A DNA stretch of 64,000 bases from Sipunculus nudus. Its lineage: Eukaryota > Annelida > Sipuncula > Golfingiida > Sipunculidae. Below, in pieces: positions 37,863 to 50,504 of this stretch. Made by a program: the position numbers and the translations under genes. The stretch lies in contig CM049322.1 in the NCBI GenBank assembly GCA_026874595.1, positions 45,875,340 through 45,939,339 of the forward strand. Direction: 5' to 3'. A model generated the notes under the pieces. That model saw only the letters and a program-made list of their open reading frames with translations. It made no database searches and was not told the origin of the DNA. The first letter of the stretch is position 1, and each line of letters begins with the position of its first letter.

Positions 37863-37945
37863 AGGGCCTGGTTTAAAACAACCTAAACGATGAGAGAAAC
37901 GCTAGCCACTGCCTCGACACATAATTGGACACTTGAAATAATTTC
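37860..37945 (+). repeat. SINE, right part, and target-site duplication of the LINE
   Basis: ACAGGGCCTGG is repeated from 32202-32212. The SINE then continues as GATGAGAGAAACGCTAGCCA and TGCCTCGACACATAATTGG, matching 59670-59720. Confidence 0.85.
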
Positions 37946-38675
37946 TGCAGATAAATGTACAAATATTTCGTTTCTTACAAGAAAACTACAAAAGAAAACC
38001 TATATTAATTATATTTACTAACAATTTCACCATCAATTACACTGATGTTTGCTTTAATTTAAGGAATGGTTAATTCGAGGAGTATTCTCCTATTTTATTA
38101 ACTTTTCCCTACCGACATATAATGACGCCAAATTACTATTGGTTGATTGGTTTGTTCATTGAACGGTTACACCAGAAACTATTGAGTTCCGCTTGTATGT
38201 ATGAACATGTCTTGAACGGCTACCCTGTTTTTATATGTATACAGATGAAATGGCCGTTTACATAGAATTGTTTGCCTTCTTATTCATAACGTCATGACTG
38301 TGGCTTGCTACTACCTGCTAATGTGAGTTAAGCTGGATTACCAGTGTTCAACACATCCGCCGTTTTGCTATATTTGCTATCAATTACGAGGCTTTATATA
38401 ATTGGTCAGATTCTCCATAAAGTCTCCCATCGCAAGATGATAATATTGTCTATTATAAGTGGTTTACTGCTCCAAAGTCATTCAGAAACTTAGTTCTTTC
38501 CATTTTTAATTATTTTATTCAGATATAATACATTGATCATCGATATTAAAAGAACAAACATGTACATATAGATATGGCTTTATGTATACCTGTCATAAAC
38601 TTTGGTCTAGGTGTACACCTTTATGTCGACCGCACACCTTGAACATGCTTTCGTGTATTCATATAAAGTTAAGCT

Positions 38676-38685
38676 GTCACGTGAC
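38676..38685 (+). promoter_or_regulatory. GTCACGTGAC palindrome upstream of gene C
   Basis: Perfect decamer, 275 bp before the start codon, directly after TCATATAAAG. Same arrangement as A and E. Confidence 0.5.
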
Positions 38686-38861
38686 TAGCAAGGGGTCGTC
38701 GTACTACCGTATATCACTTGTTATCTGTTCAACAAAAGTGTTTTACGAACCAAAAAAGCGAGGAACCTATTCATCATTAACATACATAGACAGTTGATTG
38801 TACAAGTGATAAGCACTTATTATATTATATAAATTACATCAGCAAGCAATGGGCACGCAAC

Positions 38862-38869
38862 TGACGTCA
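38862..38869 (+). promoter_or_regulatory. TGACGTCA palindrome upstream of gene C
   Basis: Perfect CRE-type octamer, 91 bp before the ATG. In gene A the same place reads TGAAGTTA. Confidence 0.4.
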
Positions 38870-38960
38870 GGTGACAGTATATCTGTGTAATTTTGTAGGA
38901 CTGTGTATTCTTATTCGATATCCAGTTGTCGAATGTTTCCTCCACAAAGACCGTATCGCC

Positions 38961-40527
38961 ATGGCTGCAGAGGAAGACTTATATTTTAAGTATAGCGTGC
39001 CGGTTGACCCTGAATCTGCTCGAATGAATAAGTTACGGCAGATATTCCCCAGACGAAGTTACAGATCCATGAGTCTGGAAGAGGCGAGAACCTCACACCT
39101 TCAGTATGCCATCGCTTTACGTGGACATAATGACTTCAATGGCTCAGTCACAGATCTCCGAGTACCTTCAGATCAACCTCATGGTAACATAATAAATAAG
39201 TCGTTTCATTTTTTTTTTAAATGACACACGGAATAAACATTTCATCGGTCATTTCCTTGACAACAATATTTTTCGAACAATAAATGTTTTTATATTTTTT
39301 ATTGATAAACACTGGGATGCCAAGATTTTTTTTGCTCAGAATGACACTTTCCTTAGAATTAAAATAATAAATTATAGAGAGATAATTCCTTTTTTTATTT
39401 AGCAATTTTGATTCTTTTTATTCAAAATAATAATTACTATGGCTACAAATCTCTATATTCTTTCAGAATCCTTTTGTTATCAATTGGCATGCACATTTTA
39501 CCTCTACAACTGTTATGTATTATTCCTTCAAGGGGCCATTTTTTTAAAATAACAACTTTTCTTTAGCTAATACCAGCTCGTCTCATGTAGAATTTTAGTC
39601 AACATGTCTTAATCAACCTGAAGAAACTCTTTGAAATCACATTTTCAAACTTTGATACCCTCATTATACAACACACTTAGTTACCAGCCTTCAATAATCA
39701 TGTACTTTGATACCCTCATTCAAAACACACAAAGTTACCGGTCGTAAATATTCATGACTATCTTCTAATCAGTGGCGATCGAGTCCCAAGAGGTAGCTTA
39801 AAAAAAGAGCTTTAAGCTGATGGTTTGATACCAAAGGAAGCAGAACAGACCCCAAATACTTATATAACTGTATCTATCTATCAGCATTAAAGGTATTTTC
39901 GAAACGTAAAGTACTTTCAGATATCAAATGTAAAAACACCTAATGATATGGTTAACAAAGTGAAGAGGACATTATCTAAATAAAAGTCAGTCGTCAAATA
40001 GTCGTGATAATGGAGTTGATAAGGAGCAAATGCACATTACAATACATTTCAAGGATAGGGCTATGTTCATTAGGGAAGAAAATTTACTGAAATGAGATCA
40101 TCTTCATTTATTTATTTAGGTAATCCTCTTATCATTTAATAATGATCACTCTCTATCGTTCACTTGTATCCAATGTCATGAGGCCGAGATGAACGTATGC
40201 TACTTTTGTCCATTTTCTAGACGGAATTCCTATTCGTGTGTATAAACCAGCCAACGTGAGACCTGACCCAGCCATCTTGGTCTACTTTCATGGGGATGGA
40301 ATGGTTCTGGGCTCCATGGAGGCTTATGATGTTTGCTGTCAAATGCTGGCAGAGTAAGAAAATAGTGTTTATACCTGAAATCTGTGTTGACAAAACATGT
40401 TTGTTTAAGCGTCGCCTTCCCTTAAAATTCGATTACCATGAGCTGACGTCTCTTTGTTATACACTTTACGTAAGAAAATAGCAAAAGTTAATTTCTTTAT
40501 ATATATTATGAAAACCGTTGTTTTTAG

Positions 40528-40599
<72 letters not shown>

Positions 40600-40845
40600 A
40601 AATATTTCAGCCGCTCCACTTGTATAGTTGTGATTGTTGAGCACCGTCTGGCACCAGAGCATCCGTTACCGGCAGGGTTCAAGGACTGTGACAATGTTGC
40701 CCTATGGATACTAAGAAACAAAACAAATATTGGTATTTTCTAAAAAAAACATATTAGCTAAAGAAACATTAATATTCAATTACAGTACTATTTTTGCTAT
40801 CCATTAATATAAATATATACGTACACAAAAACACACACATATATA

Positions 40846-40899
<54 letters not shown>

Positions 40900-43800
40900 T
40901 GAACCTCAGATTTTAGCCTCATTCGCTCTAATTAATTATGACTTCTGAATTTTTCCTAACCCCGTGTATATAAAACTTTAAATCCAGAAAGCATAATAAT
41001 AACATATAATTGTTATCGCATGTGTACCTTTATCCTCATTCAGATAACAGTGCCCCTAACAGGCCATTTGCCTAATATAAATATTTGCTTTACTAACATA
41101 AACTGTTTTTACATAGATTGTGCTCGCCATAAGCCCAAACACACCATTAATTATACACTTATAGTTGTTTGTATTTATTGTTATAGTTATACCACATTAT
41201 TGAAATGTCCTTAGCAGCAGACATTAACACATATAAACTCACATATAATAACAAACAAAAACACACATAAATGAAGCTTATTTATTTGTTATACATGGAC
41301 TTTACAAATATAAAAAGTATAAGACGTTCGGTATTCAGGGATGGAGGAAAGCGGAAGACCCTTAAAATATACAGACCCTGCACGGGTTACTTCAAGCCAC
41401 TCTGAAAGTCACACCTGGAATCAAACAAGAGTGCTTTGCATCTTTTACATGTTTCTTTTTATTCTGTCATTGCATCGGAGATAACATTATTTCACTGCAT
41501 TCTTTGACTAATGATAGGCGGGACAATGAATAGCGTGGTGGGAGTAGGTGGTGACGGCTGGGGCGGAAAGGCAGCCGCATTGTGCCCTCACTATGTACCA
41601 GGACTCGGGTTTCAGGTAAAATAACCTATGAAACAAATGATTTACTAGTTATTTTTGATATTACTATCTAAGCCAGATCAGATCTGTAAAAATCTCTTCG
41701 AGAAGTGACAAAGCTTATAATGTTCATCGTTTAATAGGTGTTGGTATACCCAAGCACAGATGAACGCCTCTCATTTCCGTCTCACGAGGAGTATAGTTCA
41801 AAGCAGCGAGGGGATGACGCTGCTTGGTAAGATCTGAAATAACCCAACCAAAGCATATCGTAAGGTAGGACTGTGACGATACCTGCGATGTCGTATTCTA
41901 TCAGTCTGAATCACGAGTTCGTGCACACGCATACAAACACTCAAAGCTCACAGTTATGACGGAGACCAGCCATATAAGATAAACGTATCTTTAATGCGTT
42001 TACCCTAACTAATACAAAAAAATCCCTTCTCTAAACTGTAAAATCACGAGGTCTGGTAGGATGTCTGAAGCGCCCACACGATCCCCTGCATACTGGTGTT
42101 AGCCAGGTCTTCAGCGTTGGAATCGAGCGCTATCAGTCGTCAGTTATCCCTCTCAGCCGTCGGCCACACTTGAACGCCCTCTCTCGCCCTATTGACGAAC
42201 CCTACTTCGACTGTGCGGACCTGCGGTGTTGGTCTGTGTATCATCAGACACCTTTCAGGATCCAGGGATGTCCGCTAATCCGTCAGCTGGACAGTAAATT
42301 CACTCTGCGCTCTTCGCTTATCCGGGAAAGAAAGCTATCAGGAAGAAAAAATACACACAAAAACTCATAAAGCATACGGTCTTCTCAAGTACCACAGCAT
42401 GTATGCCATGAGGGCCTACTGCTTAGAAAGGTCAATACTCCGGGAACGTTACGTCATACCCCTTGCCTTTTGCCCGTTGTAAACAGTTTGCAAGTCATAT
42501 TAATTGGCATTATTAACAAGATTTTCGATACCTCGCATATTGATATCATAAAAACACCGTATTTACCTCAAACTTATTATCCATGCATGGAGAGCAAATG
42601 CCGGATTTAACGACAGCCCCTACTCAAATTGTCCACACTAAACATTTAAGCTTTACAATACATTACCATAAATATTCAACACAACTTTACACTGGTGATT
42701 ACAAATACGATTCTCCAAATTGAATCCAGCTGAAAATTTAAAAATAAAGTCTTCAAAGAGCCCTGCTTACAGTTCTCTGAGTATTCACAATCTGTGTTCA
42801 GAAGAACAACTTACCGGTCTTCAACCCAACCTTTTCGGTGACCTGCTTTGGTTCATGTTGGTTGTAATGGGAGAAGTGGGCGTGGTTCAGCCTTTACTGT
42901 CCAATTATACCTGAACCTGCGGATAGGTACTGAATATTCATAATATGTAGGAATAATAATATGGTCGTGGACAATACGAGAACTGCTAGCTAGCCCTGTG
43001 AATATTGATTAACTTCGACAGGCAAGAAATGCCATTTATACACTAGCCGTTTCCCCTCGCCTCTGAACGGGAAATCTTTTGAACTACTAAACTGAGTGTA
43101 TGGTTTCAGTTGATGAAATAATATATTATTTTTCTTGAAAAACTAAAAGCCAAATACGACTTTTTTTACATTTTAAAGAAAATGAAGTAATATTTTTTTT
43201 AAATTGAAATGTCATTTAGATATAGGAGTTCATCTCAGAAAAGAACATGATTAAAAATTAAATATTGTGAATATTCAAAACATAAAAAGGCTATTGGTAT
43301 TTTCCATTATTTCTCTGTCACAGGTTTCATCGACATCATCGAGAGACCATCAATCATGAAGACAAAAGGTTTAGTCCTTATCAGCAGCCTCGTTTTGACC
43401 ATCTTCCGCCAGCCCTTTTCATCGTGGCTGAATGTCATATCCGTCGTGATGACAGTATTGGTGGGTCCATGGTAACATTTTAAATAAATTTAACAAGGCC
43501 ATTTGAAATAATAATTTGATAATGGTACATTTTTTTTTTGTAATTTATTAAATATCTTGAAAAAAGGATGTAATTGTGAATATAAAACCATGTCAAGAGC
43601 AAAGTAGGAGGACTGAAGGTAAAATGTATGAAATTCGTTTTAGTAAAATTGTTGTTTTAATATTTATATATAATACAAAGATATATTACCAGGATGCTCA
43701 ATTAGCATAGTAAACTGATAAGCAATAGGGTCCTGGAAAAAGCAACATATCAGTAGTATACATATGATATAAAATACACATATACTATGAAAATACACAA

Positions 43801-44092
43801 TATATTGTTCATATCAAACAGCAACAAACCTCTTTACCCTGTTATGTTCCAGTATCGCACGTGTAGCCCGACCAGTTCTATTGTGCCCCCGAGGACAATA
43901 TGATCAGTCTCAGTCTTTCACATACCCCCCCCCCCCAAAATTGCACAAAGCATCATCTCGTAATCTCATAAAGTCTCGGCTGTTCAAACCACGCCGTTAG
44001 CTTCATTCTAACCATATTCACCTGATGATCGGGTCGGATCCCGTGAAACAGACTGTTGTGAATTTAGAGTGTTGTTTTTCATCAGATTTTAT

Positions 44093-44152
<60 letters not shown>

Positions 44153-45132
44153 TATATATATAACCGATTGTGGATGGTATCGGACAGCTTATAATGTCAG
44201 ATTTTTCATTTCCCTTGTAACAAAGTAACTGTCAATAGACATATGCAGAAGGTTGCTGAGCTTTGTTGACTAATCACTACTTCTTCACTTATTATATGAC
44301 AGTACAGGCCAAAATTCACTATGATTCAGGCAGTCTGTCATTATTAGATAAACTGATAGTACAAATGCATCACATTTAAGGCTATGTAAATCATCGGGGT
44401 CAATAATAGAGTAAAAAGCGGACTCTACAATAAATAATGATACCACTCCCGTGTGATACCTTATTATGTTTATTCTCCGATGAAATGCACTCGGAGAAAA
44501 GAAACATACGGAAGGTTATCTTTAAATTAAACAGAGTACGAGAAGAAACTAAAAGCTGCAGGGGTCCAGACAGAGTTGGTCCTAATGAAGGGGGCGCTGC
44601 ACGATTTCTTTCACATCCCAGGTAACACCATATAAACCATTTGTACCAGAACGTACAAAAATACCATTAAGCAGTAAACCTCATTTGTCCTACCAAGCAA
44701 AGTATGTATATTCTTCTTCAATACCTTTTTTTTCTAGATATATACACTGACCGGCTTTTGGATACTCAGTATTCAAATCCTAAAGCATGTAGGAACCGAG
44801 ATTTTTTTTCATTCTTTTATATGTTAATGACCGTTTAATTTAATAAAATACAACGTTTGAATTATTAAGTCTGAAAATTTGTAAATTATGCCGGGAGACG
44901 ATGAGAAACTTCAAATGATCTAAAGTTTTTAAAACGGACTTTTTATAGACCTGGTATTATTGTGACTTACCTAAGCCCAATCCATCAAAGCATTGCACAA
45001 AGTGCAGTGTATATTATGTTTTCTGTTGCAGGCTTCTATAAAAACCTCTGTGACAAGGCATACGGCGCAGTCGCTGATTTCATCAACAGATTTGTGTACA
45101 ACCCTCAGAACAACACAAGGGATCCATCCTAA
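38961..45132 (+). CDS. Gene C: HSL/AADAC-like alpha/beta hydrolase lacking the catalytic serine (329 aa, 8 exons)
   Basis: Exons are 38961-39183, 40221-40353, 40611-40732, 41518-41615, 41738-41826, 43324-43460, 44535-44621 and 45032-45132. The first seven have the same length as in gene A. All introns are GT-AG and the frame is open. The start sits in GCCATGG. The protein has no leader or membrane segment. Family marks are [12 protein letters not shown] (oxyanion HGDG at 98-101), [32 protein letters not shown] (Gly173 at the nucleophile position), AECHIRRDD (His260 at the Asp position) and ALHDFFHIP (His290 kept). Compared with A, E8 reads through CAG and adds NNTRDPS-type residues before TAA. 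The AATAAA of A is deleted here. It is the best candidate for a working gene of the array: both promoter palindromes are perfect. The substrate or ligand is unknown. Confidence 0.88.
40527..40594. repeat. (AC)n/(AT)n tract in intron 2 of gene C
   Basis: It ends 16 bp before the E3 acceptor. A and E have shorter TA-rich tracts at the same place. Confidence 0.9.
40856..40900. repeat. (AT)n microsatellite in intron 3 of gene C
   Basis: About 21 AT units. E has one at 61927-61965; A lacks it. Confidence 0.95.
41870..43110. repeat. Intron-5 interspersed repeat, copy in gene C
   Basis: Same blocks and order as at 14340-15780 (GGACTGTGACGATACCTG, GCCCACACGATCCCCTGCA, GGGAACGTTACGTCATAC). It ends near 43110, about 200 bp shorter than in A at the GC-richer end. 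Confidence 0.6.
43855..44090. mobile_element. MITE-like element, copy in gene C lacking the left arm
   Basis: The centre (TTGTGCCCCCGAGGACAATA) and the full right arm (CGTTAGCTTCATTC to GTTGTTTTTCATCAG) match 16821-17045. The left inverted arm is absent, and the centre gained a run of about twelve C. Both copies sit in intron 6, so the insertion predates duplication and the arm was lost later. Confidence 0.6.
44093..44162. repeat. (TA)n microsatellite in intron 6 of gene C
   Basis: A long TA run with one AATA break, at the place of the tract at 17046-17136 in gene A. Confidence 0.95.
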
Positions 45133-45284
45133 TTGAAATGTTGTATTTTAAGAGAAAAAACATGAACATGATCGGAAAAAGTTTCCGACTTAATAAGTAT
45201 AGAGTTGGCTGTAACGTCAGATCAAGGACATAACACGACTAGTAATAAAATCGATACATCCTGACTACTAAAGTACAAACAATT

Positions 45285-45550
45285 TGACACGTTGGCTTTT
45301 TAAGACATAAATTCACTTTTAGTGTCGTGTAATAATTGATCCAATGTATGAGGAATGTACACTTATCATTGCTTCTATAACAAACTGGAACAGGTGACCG
45401 CTGAGAGAGGAACATAGGTATTAAGTACAAATTGTTTTTTTTTCTATTTATTTTGAGTCCAGGTACACGCATCCATTTTTACTTGCTCTCTTATCTAATT
45501 CTAAATCCACGTATGTACATCTGAAGAGTATCATTCAGACGGAACGTGAA
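45285..45550 (-). repeat. SINE 3' part downstream of gene C
   Basis: Duplicate of 18310-18575, with the same minus-strand blocks (AGATGTACATACGTGG, AGAATTAGATAAGAG). Confidence 0.6.
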
Positions 45551-46799
45551 TACTAAAATTTATTTCAGATAATACTTTATTTATTTAAAATGATGCTTTC
45601 TTTTTTTATGTTATAAGATATTTTTTCTCTTTATATTGTACGTTAAGAACAATTACACATATTGTTAATACGTTTCGCCTAAGTGTATTTCAATACATAT
45701 TGCAAGTTAGTTTTCTGACCGATACCCAGTACTAGTTTGTAATAACATTGGGATTGTCTGGTAGGAGTGGCGAACAGAACGTATGCTATAGAATAAACCC
45801 TACAAATTTTGGACACCTGGGTCATATCGGACACTTTTCTAAAGTTTCTCAGGAATCTGTCATTCTTGGTAATCCAGGCCGACAGCATGTGACAAAGTAA
45901 AATGTATGATTTGATATTGTTTATAACTAACGTTAAATACAGCCAAAATTAAAAAAAAAAATACATCTTTTTATTTCTTTAATAAAGCTAATACGGAACC
46001 AATGACCGGCCTCAGCCATTCTGAAAAGTTCAGGCACGACACACGTGATCAGCGTGACCCCAAAATTAGGTCAAATTTTTTCAGTCTGGAGTAATGTCAC
46101 AACCTGTCCTACTTTAAATCACAGCCAGACTGTTTATTTTTCATATGTGGCGTGTTACATGATAATAAACAAAGTCATTTTTTATATATTCTTTTATATA
46201 TGTGAAATGTCTGGCATTACAAGGGTGTACATTTGTTTCAAATAGAAACCGGGTAATATCGGATACTCGGCACCATGGACCCTGGCAATCTTTTTAAGGG
46301 GTTCTTTAAAGAATAAATAAAGGCACTTTGCCGCTCAACCACAGATAGTTAATTGTTCTGATATATTTAGAGTTATTTTCAAAATAAATGAGCTTTATAT
46401 ATGTTCAAAATACGTTACGCCATAATGTTACATATTTGCTTATATATGCATTTAGAGTTGCTTTGATACAACTTTTAAAATTGAATAGATAATTCAGCGA
46501 GAAATTACATATATAAAAAGTAAATCTTTTGTATAATCATGGAAATATACATTTACATTTTTCTCCATTTAAATAATCACTTAATTTACATATAAGGTAA
46601 AGCTATGAGTGCCGGTATTTTACCATGCATCAGACTTATGACAGAAGTAAATACACAATAGACACCAGATCTTTAATGTATTTTTCAGAAATTAAAATAT
46701 AAATATACTTATTATATACTGGGAATATACACATATTATGTTAGCATTTAATCTAGAGTGTTGATATTAATCCGTGGGCTGGAGTAACCCACCTTGACT

Positions 46800-48075
46800 C
46801 CCCCCACCAATCAGATAAACCTATTTTTTCTTATTGCTGTGAGCCTATACTTTGATTTTAGGGATTTGAACTTTGAATAAACTTGGACATACTAGTGGTA
46901 TGTGGTGTATTTTTTTACACCATAACAACTGAAGATTTAGTCACACATTTTAGGGATAGGGTGAATTATAATGATCATAACTCCATAACTATTTAATCAA
47001 GAATAACAAAATACCAAGCAAATTGTTGCATTTATCACGCCCGTTCAGATGATATATAAAATATGCACATATCTTGTCAATATCGAGGTCAACAGGGGTC
47101 AAAAGGTCATGAGATTTTCTTATGCCCAAAATCTAGAAACTGACGACTCATTTTTCCTGTGCATGGCGGGATTAGATACAAGGGTCAATTTATGGCCTGA
47201 TATGGGTTTATATTACACACTTGGAATGCTATGGCTTACACGTGTGCATGGATTACTCAAAATAAAAGCACCTGAACAAAATACGTTGGTGCTATATTAA
47301 GGATTTTGTGAGAAACGGCATATTAGGGGTAGGGGAAATTGAAATGACCATAAGTATATGAATGTTTTACCTAAGTACCCAACATATTGTTGCATTGGCA
47401 CTGCCGGTTAAGATAATATATAAACTATGCAAATAAGGCCTATAAAGAGGTCAGGAGGGGTCAATTGGACCTGACATTTTAATCTCGGACAAAATAGACT
47501 CAATTAGTCTGTATGGCCAAATTAGATCAAACGATAAAATAATAACCTGGAATAGGTTTGAACTATATTTTCAGACAGTTCTGATTCACGTTTCCAAGGA
47601 TAACTCAAAATAAATGCACATGAACAAATGATATAAATATTAAAATTTTGAGAAAAGCCATTTTAGGGTTAGGGCATAAAATAATGACCATAATTCTATA
47701 GCTATTTATCTAGGACAATGATTATCGGTCGAATGGCATGTTAAAAAATATGATATATAACATATAAAAACAGGTTAATGTTGAGGTCAGCAAGGGTCAA
47801 AAGGTCATGAGATTTTCGTCTCGGTCAAAATCTAATAGCTAGAGACTACTCAATGCCCCTCGAAGTATGTAGATAGATTAAAAAGTAAAATTATGGACCG
47901 AAATCGGTTTGTAACATACATTCAGAGTAATATATATTTTGCTAAGCTTATTCTGATGATAAAAATATACAAGTTTAGTATGTATTGAGGTAAGCATGTG
48001 TCAAAGGTAATGATACATTCACCTTGAGCAAACCTAGAAAGTAGTGGTTCATCAAAACTTTGTATGTTGAAACAG
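46800..48075 (+). repeat. ~365-bp satellite-like repeat, unit 2
   Basis: Counterpart of 19870-21120, with units near 46950, 47325 and 47670. At 47086-47109 it has AGGTCA, four bases, GGGTCA, two bases, AGGTCA. Confidence 0.75.
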
Positions 48076-48639
48076 ATCAAAGGGATATATGTATATATAT
48101 ATATATACATATATAGCAGGTACTAGCATAAAATAACGTTGTTTTAGTCAGGTGTAGGTATATCAGCAGGCCTTTGACTGGTGTTTTGCAGTTCTTTTTT
48201 TTTAAAAAAACTAACTAAACTGTAGGTCAGTTTCGCTCAGTTTCGGGGGAGAGACAAGGTGGTGCATATGTTCTCTATATAACTGCAAAACTCTTTTCGG
48301 TGATACATTTCAGCTATTTCACTAGCCCATCAAATGGCCAGCTAAATTAATATGAGAACCAACTACAGTTCATCACCTGATTTTGACAGCCAATGTTGTA
48401 GAAGGTTCTTGTTGATGCAAAATGAAACAAAATTATTTGCCTTTTTTTCGCTATTTTAGTGGCCAGCTATTAAAAATGATGTTCGCCTTTGAACTTTAAT
48501 TTGTTACAAAGTGTTAACATCGAAAATGCGATAAAATACACTTTCAGGAAACTGTAACTGATTTGTTCAGTCACGGGGTGCACACAACATGTGATGACAT
48601 TCGACTAAGTTAATATTCTTCATTTTTGTCATTGTGGAC

Positions 48640-49850
48640 TCTCAATCATTTCCTTTCATTTGAAATGTAAAACATTGGTCAAAAGTCTGTTGATGCACAC
48701 ATCTGTCTACTAATACAATGTTTTATGAGCAATAACATGGTATGGTGGACATTCTACTAATACAATGTTTTATGAGCAATAACATGGTATGGAAGACATT
48801 TTAAAGAGAAGATCATTCTGCACTGCCAAATTGGTTACAATTTTAAATCGATTGCACATTATACGGCCACTAAGTTATTCTGTTAAAATCCAAAATGTGT
48901 TAATAAGATCAGTGGGTATCAAAACGTTTTGTTTTATTAAGTTATGCTGAGGACCATTACGCGCCAATTAGGTCTCCATCTTATTGAAAATACAGTTCCC
49001 TTGAGCTAGGCATGCAAGTCAATAGAGTAGACCATCCATGAATCAGCCACAATACTAATTCCGTTACTTGAACTGCAATAAGTTTACAATAAATTATTCA
49101 GAGTTACCGTATTCATACTGGAACATTCAATGTTCCGGTATTTAACATCTATACAATTCTTTACTTGAGATTATGTGACGACAAAAAATATAATGAAAGG
49201 AAATTCATTTACCGCCCGGAAGGCGTCATAATAAGCGCCATTTTTGTAAATATTTTTTTAACAAAAAAACGGAAAATATCAGTCATAGGCCACCTGCGAC
49301 TGACGCTTGATTATTAAAACAACTTTGTTGAAAGCAATAACCTGTTATATGTGGACCTTAGAGAAAAGATATCGTGACTAGTTTGGATTTTACAAAGCAC
49401 GATCTCATGCACTCATTTTCTTAACATTTAAAATGTGTTGAAGGACACTTAAGGACACCGAAAAAGAAAAATACTTTCGTTTAGCCCAGGGGAGTTCATA
49501 AGCCCCTTATAAATCAACCTCTAAGCTATTGCCAGCATACAAAGTACAGATGAATCACTACTCTCTATATAGCTATAGTTTTTTCCCCAAGGCAAACATT
49601 CCATGGCCGTTTGACCCCTGCTGACATCAGTAATGATATAATACTTCATATATCTCACACACATAAATAATATTTCATATATCAGCTAAACTGGCATGAC
49701 AAATCAAAAACAAATTTTTAATGGGCACATTATTCATTTATGTCATATACTTTTGGAGTTAGGAATATTTTAATTAACCCGACAACTAACAAGTTGTTTC
49801 TAAAAATATTTAACGTTGCCCCACGTCAATGTCGTTTGATAACGTTTATT
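48640..49850. other. Unit-2-specific DNA between satellite and inverted arm
   Basis: No exon was recognised. It has no counterpart in unit 1. A ~39-bp block starting CTACTAATACAATGTTTTAT is tandemly repeated at about 48709 and 48754. Confidence 0.55.
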
Positions 49851-49854
49851 TATT

Positions 49855-50500
49855 TTAAGTTATCCTTAAACATACATGATCAAGAACCTGTTCCAGGCCA
49901 TATTTTGATATATTGATCTATATTCAACACACAGAATAATAATGATTCGCTGGTTTCCTATATTTTCGCCCAGGGTAAAAGTCATGACCTTTATCCCTAC
50001 CCCTAATATGCCGTTTCTCACAAAATCCTTAATATTGCACCAACCTCTTTGGATCAGGTGCTTTTGAGTAAACCTTGAACATGTGGTACAAAGCCACATC
50101 AGGCCATAAATAGATCATGAAATTTGATCTAACATTTCCATGCAGAGGAATAATGGGTGTCAGTTTCTAGATGTCTAGATTTTCGGCATGGGAAAAATCT
50201 CATTACCTTTTGACTCCTGTTATATATTATCTAAACGGACCTGGTAAATGCAAAAATTTGGTGGGTATTTTATTGTTTCTAGGTTAAACATTGATGGAGT
50301 TATTGTATTTTTAATATTTACCCTACACCTAATATGGAGTTTCTCACAAAATCCTTAATATTGCTCCAATGTCTTTAGTTCAGGGGCCTTTAATTTGGGT
50401 AATCCTTGCACATGGGTGAGCTTAAACATTCCAAGTGTGTGATATAAAGCCACATCAGGCCATAAATTGACCATTTGAACTAATTCCGCCATGCACAGAA
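49855..50500 (-). repeat. Inverted arm of the ~365-bp satellite
   Basis: Two units run opposite to 46800-48075. The complement of GTTTCTCACAAAATCCTTAA occurs twice, near 50013 and 50339 (period about 326). The arm is cut at CCGCCATGCACAG by the CR1-like relic and resumes at about 51415. Confidence 0.75.
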
Positions 50501-50504
50501 ATAA

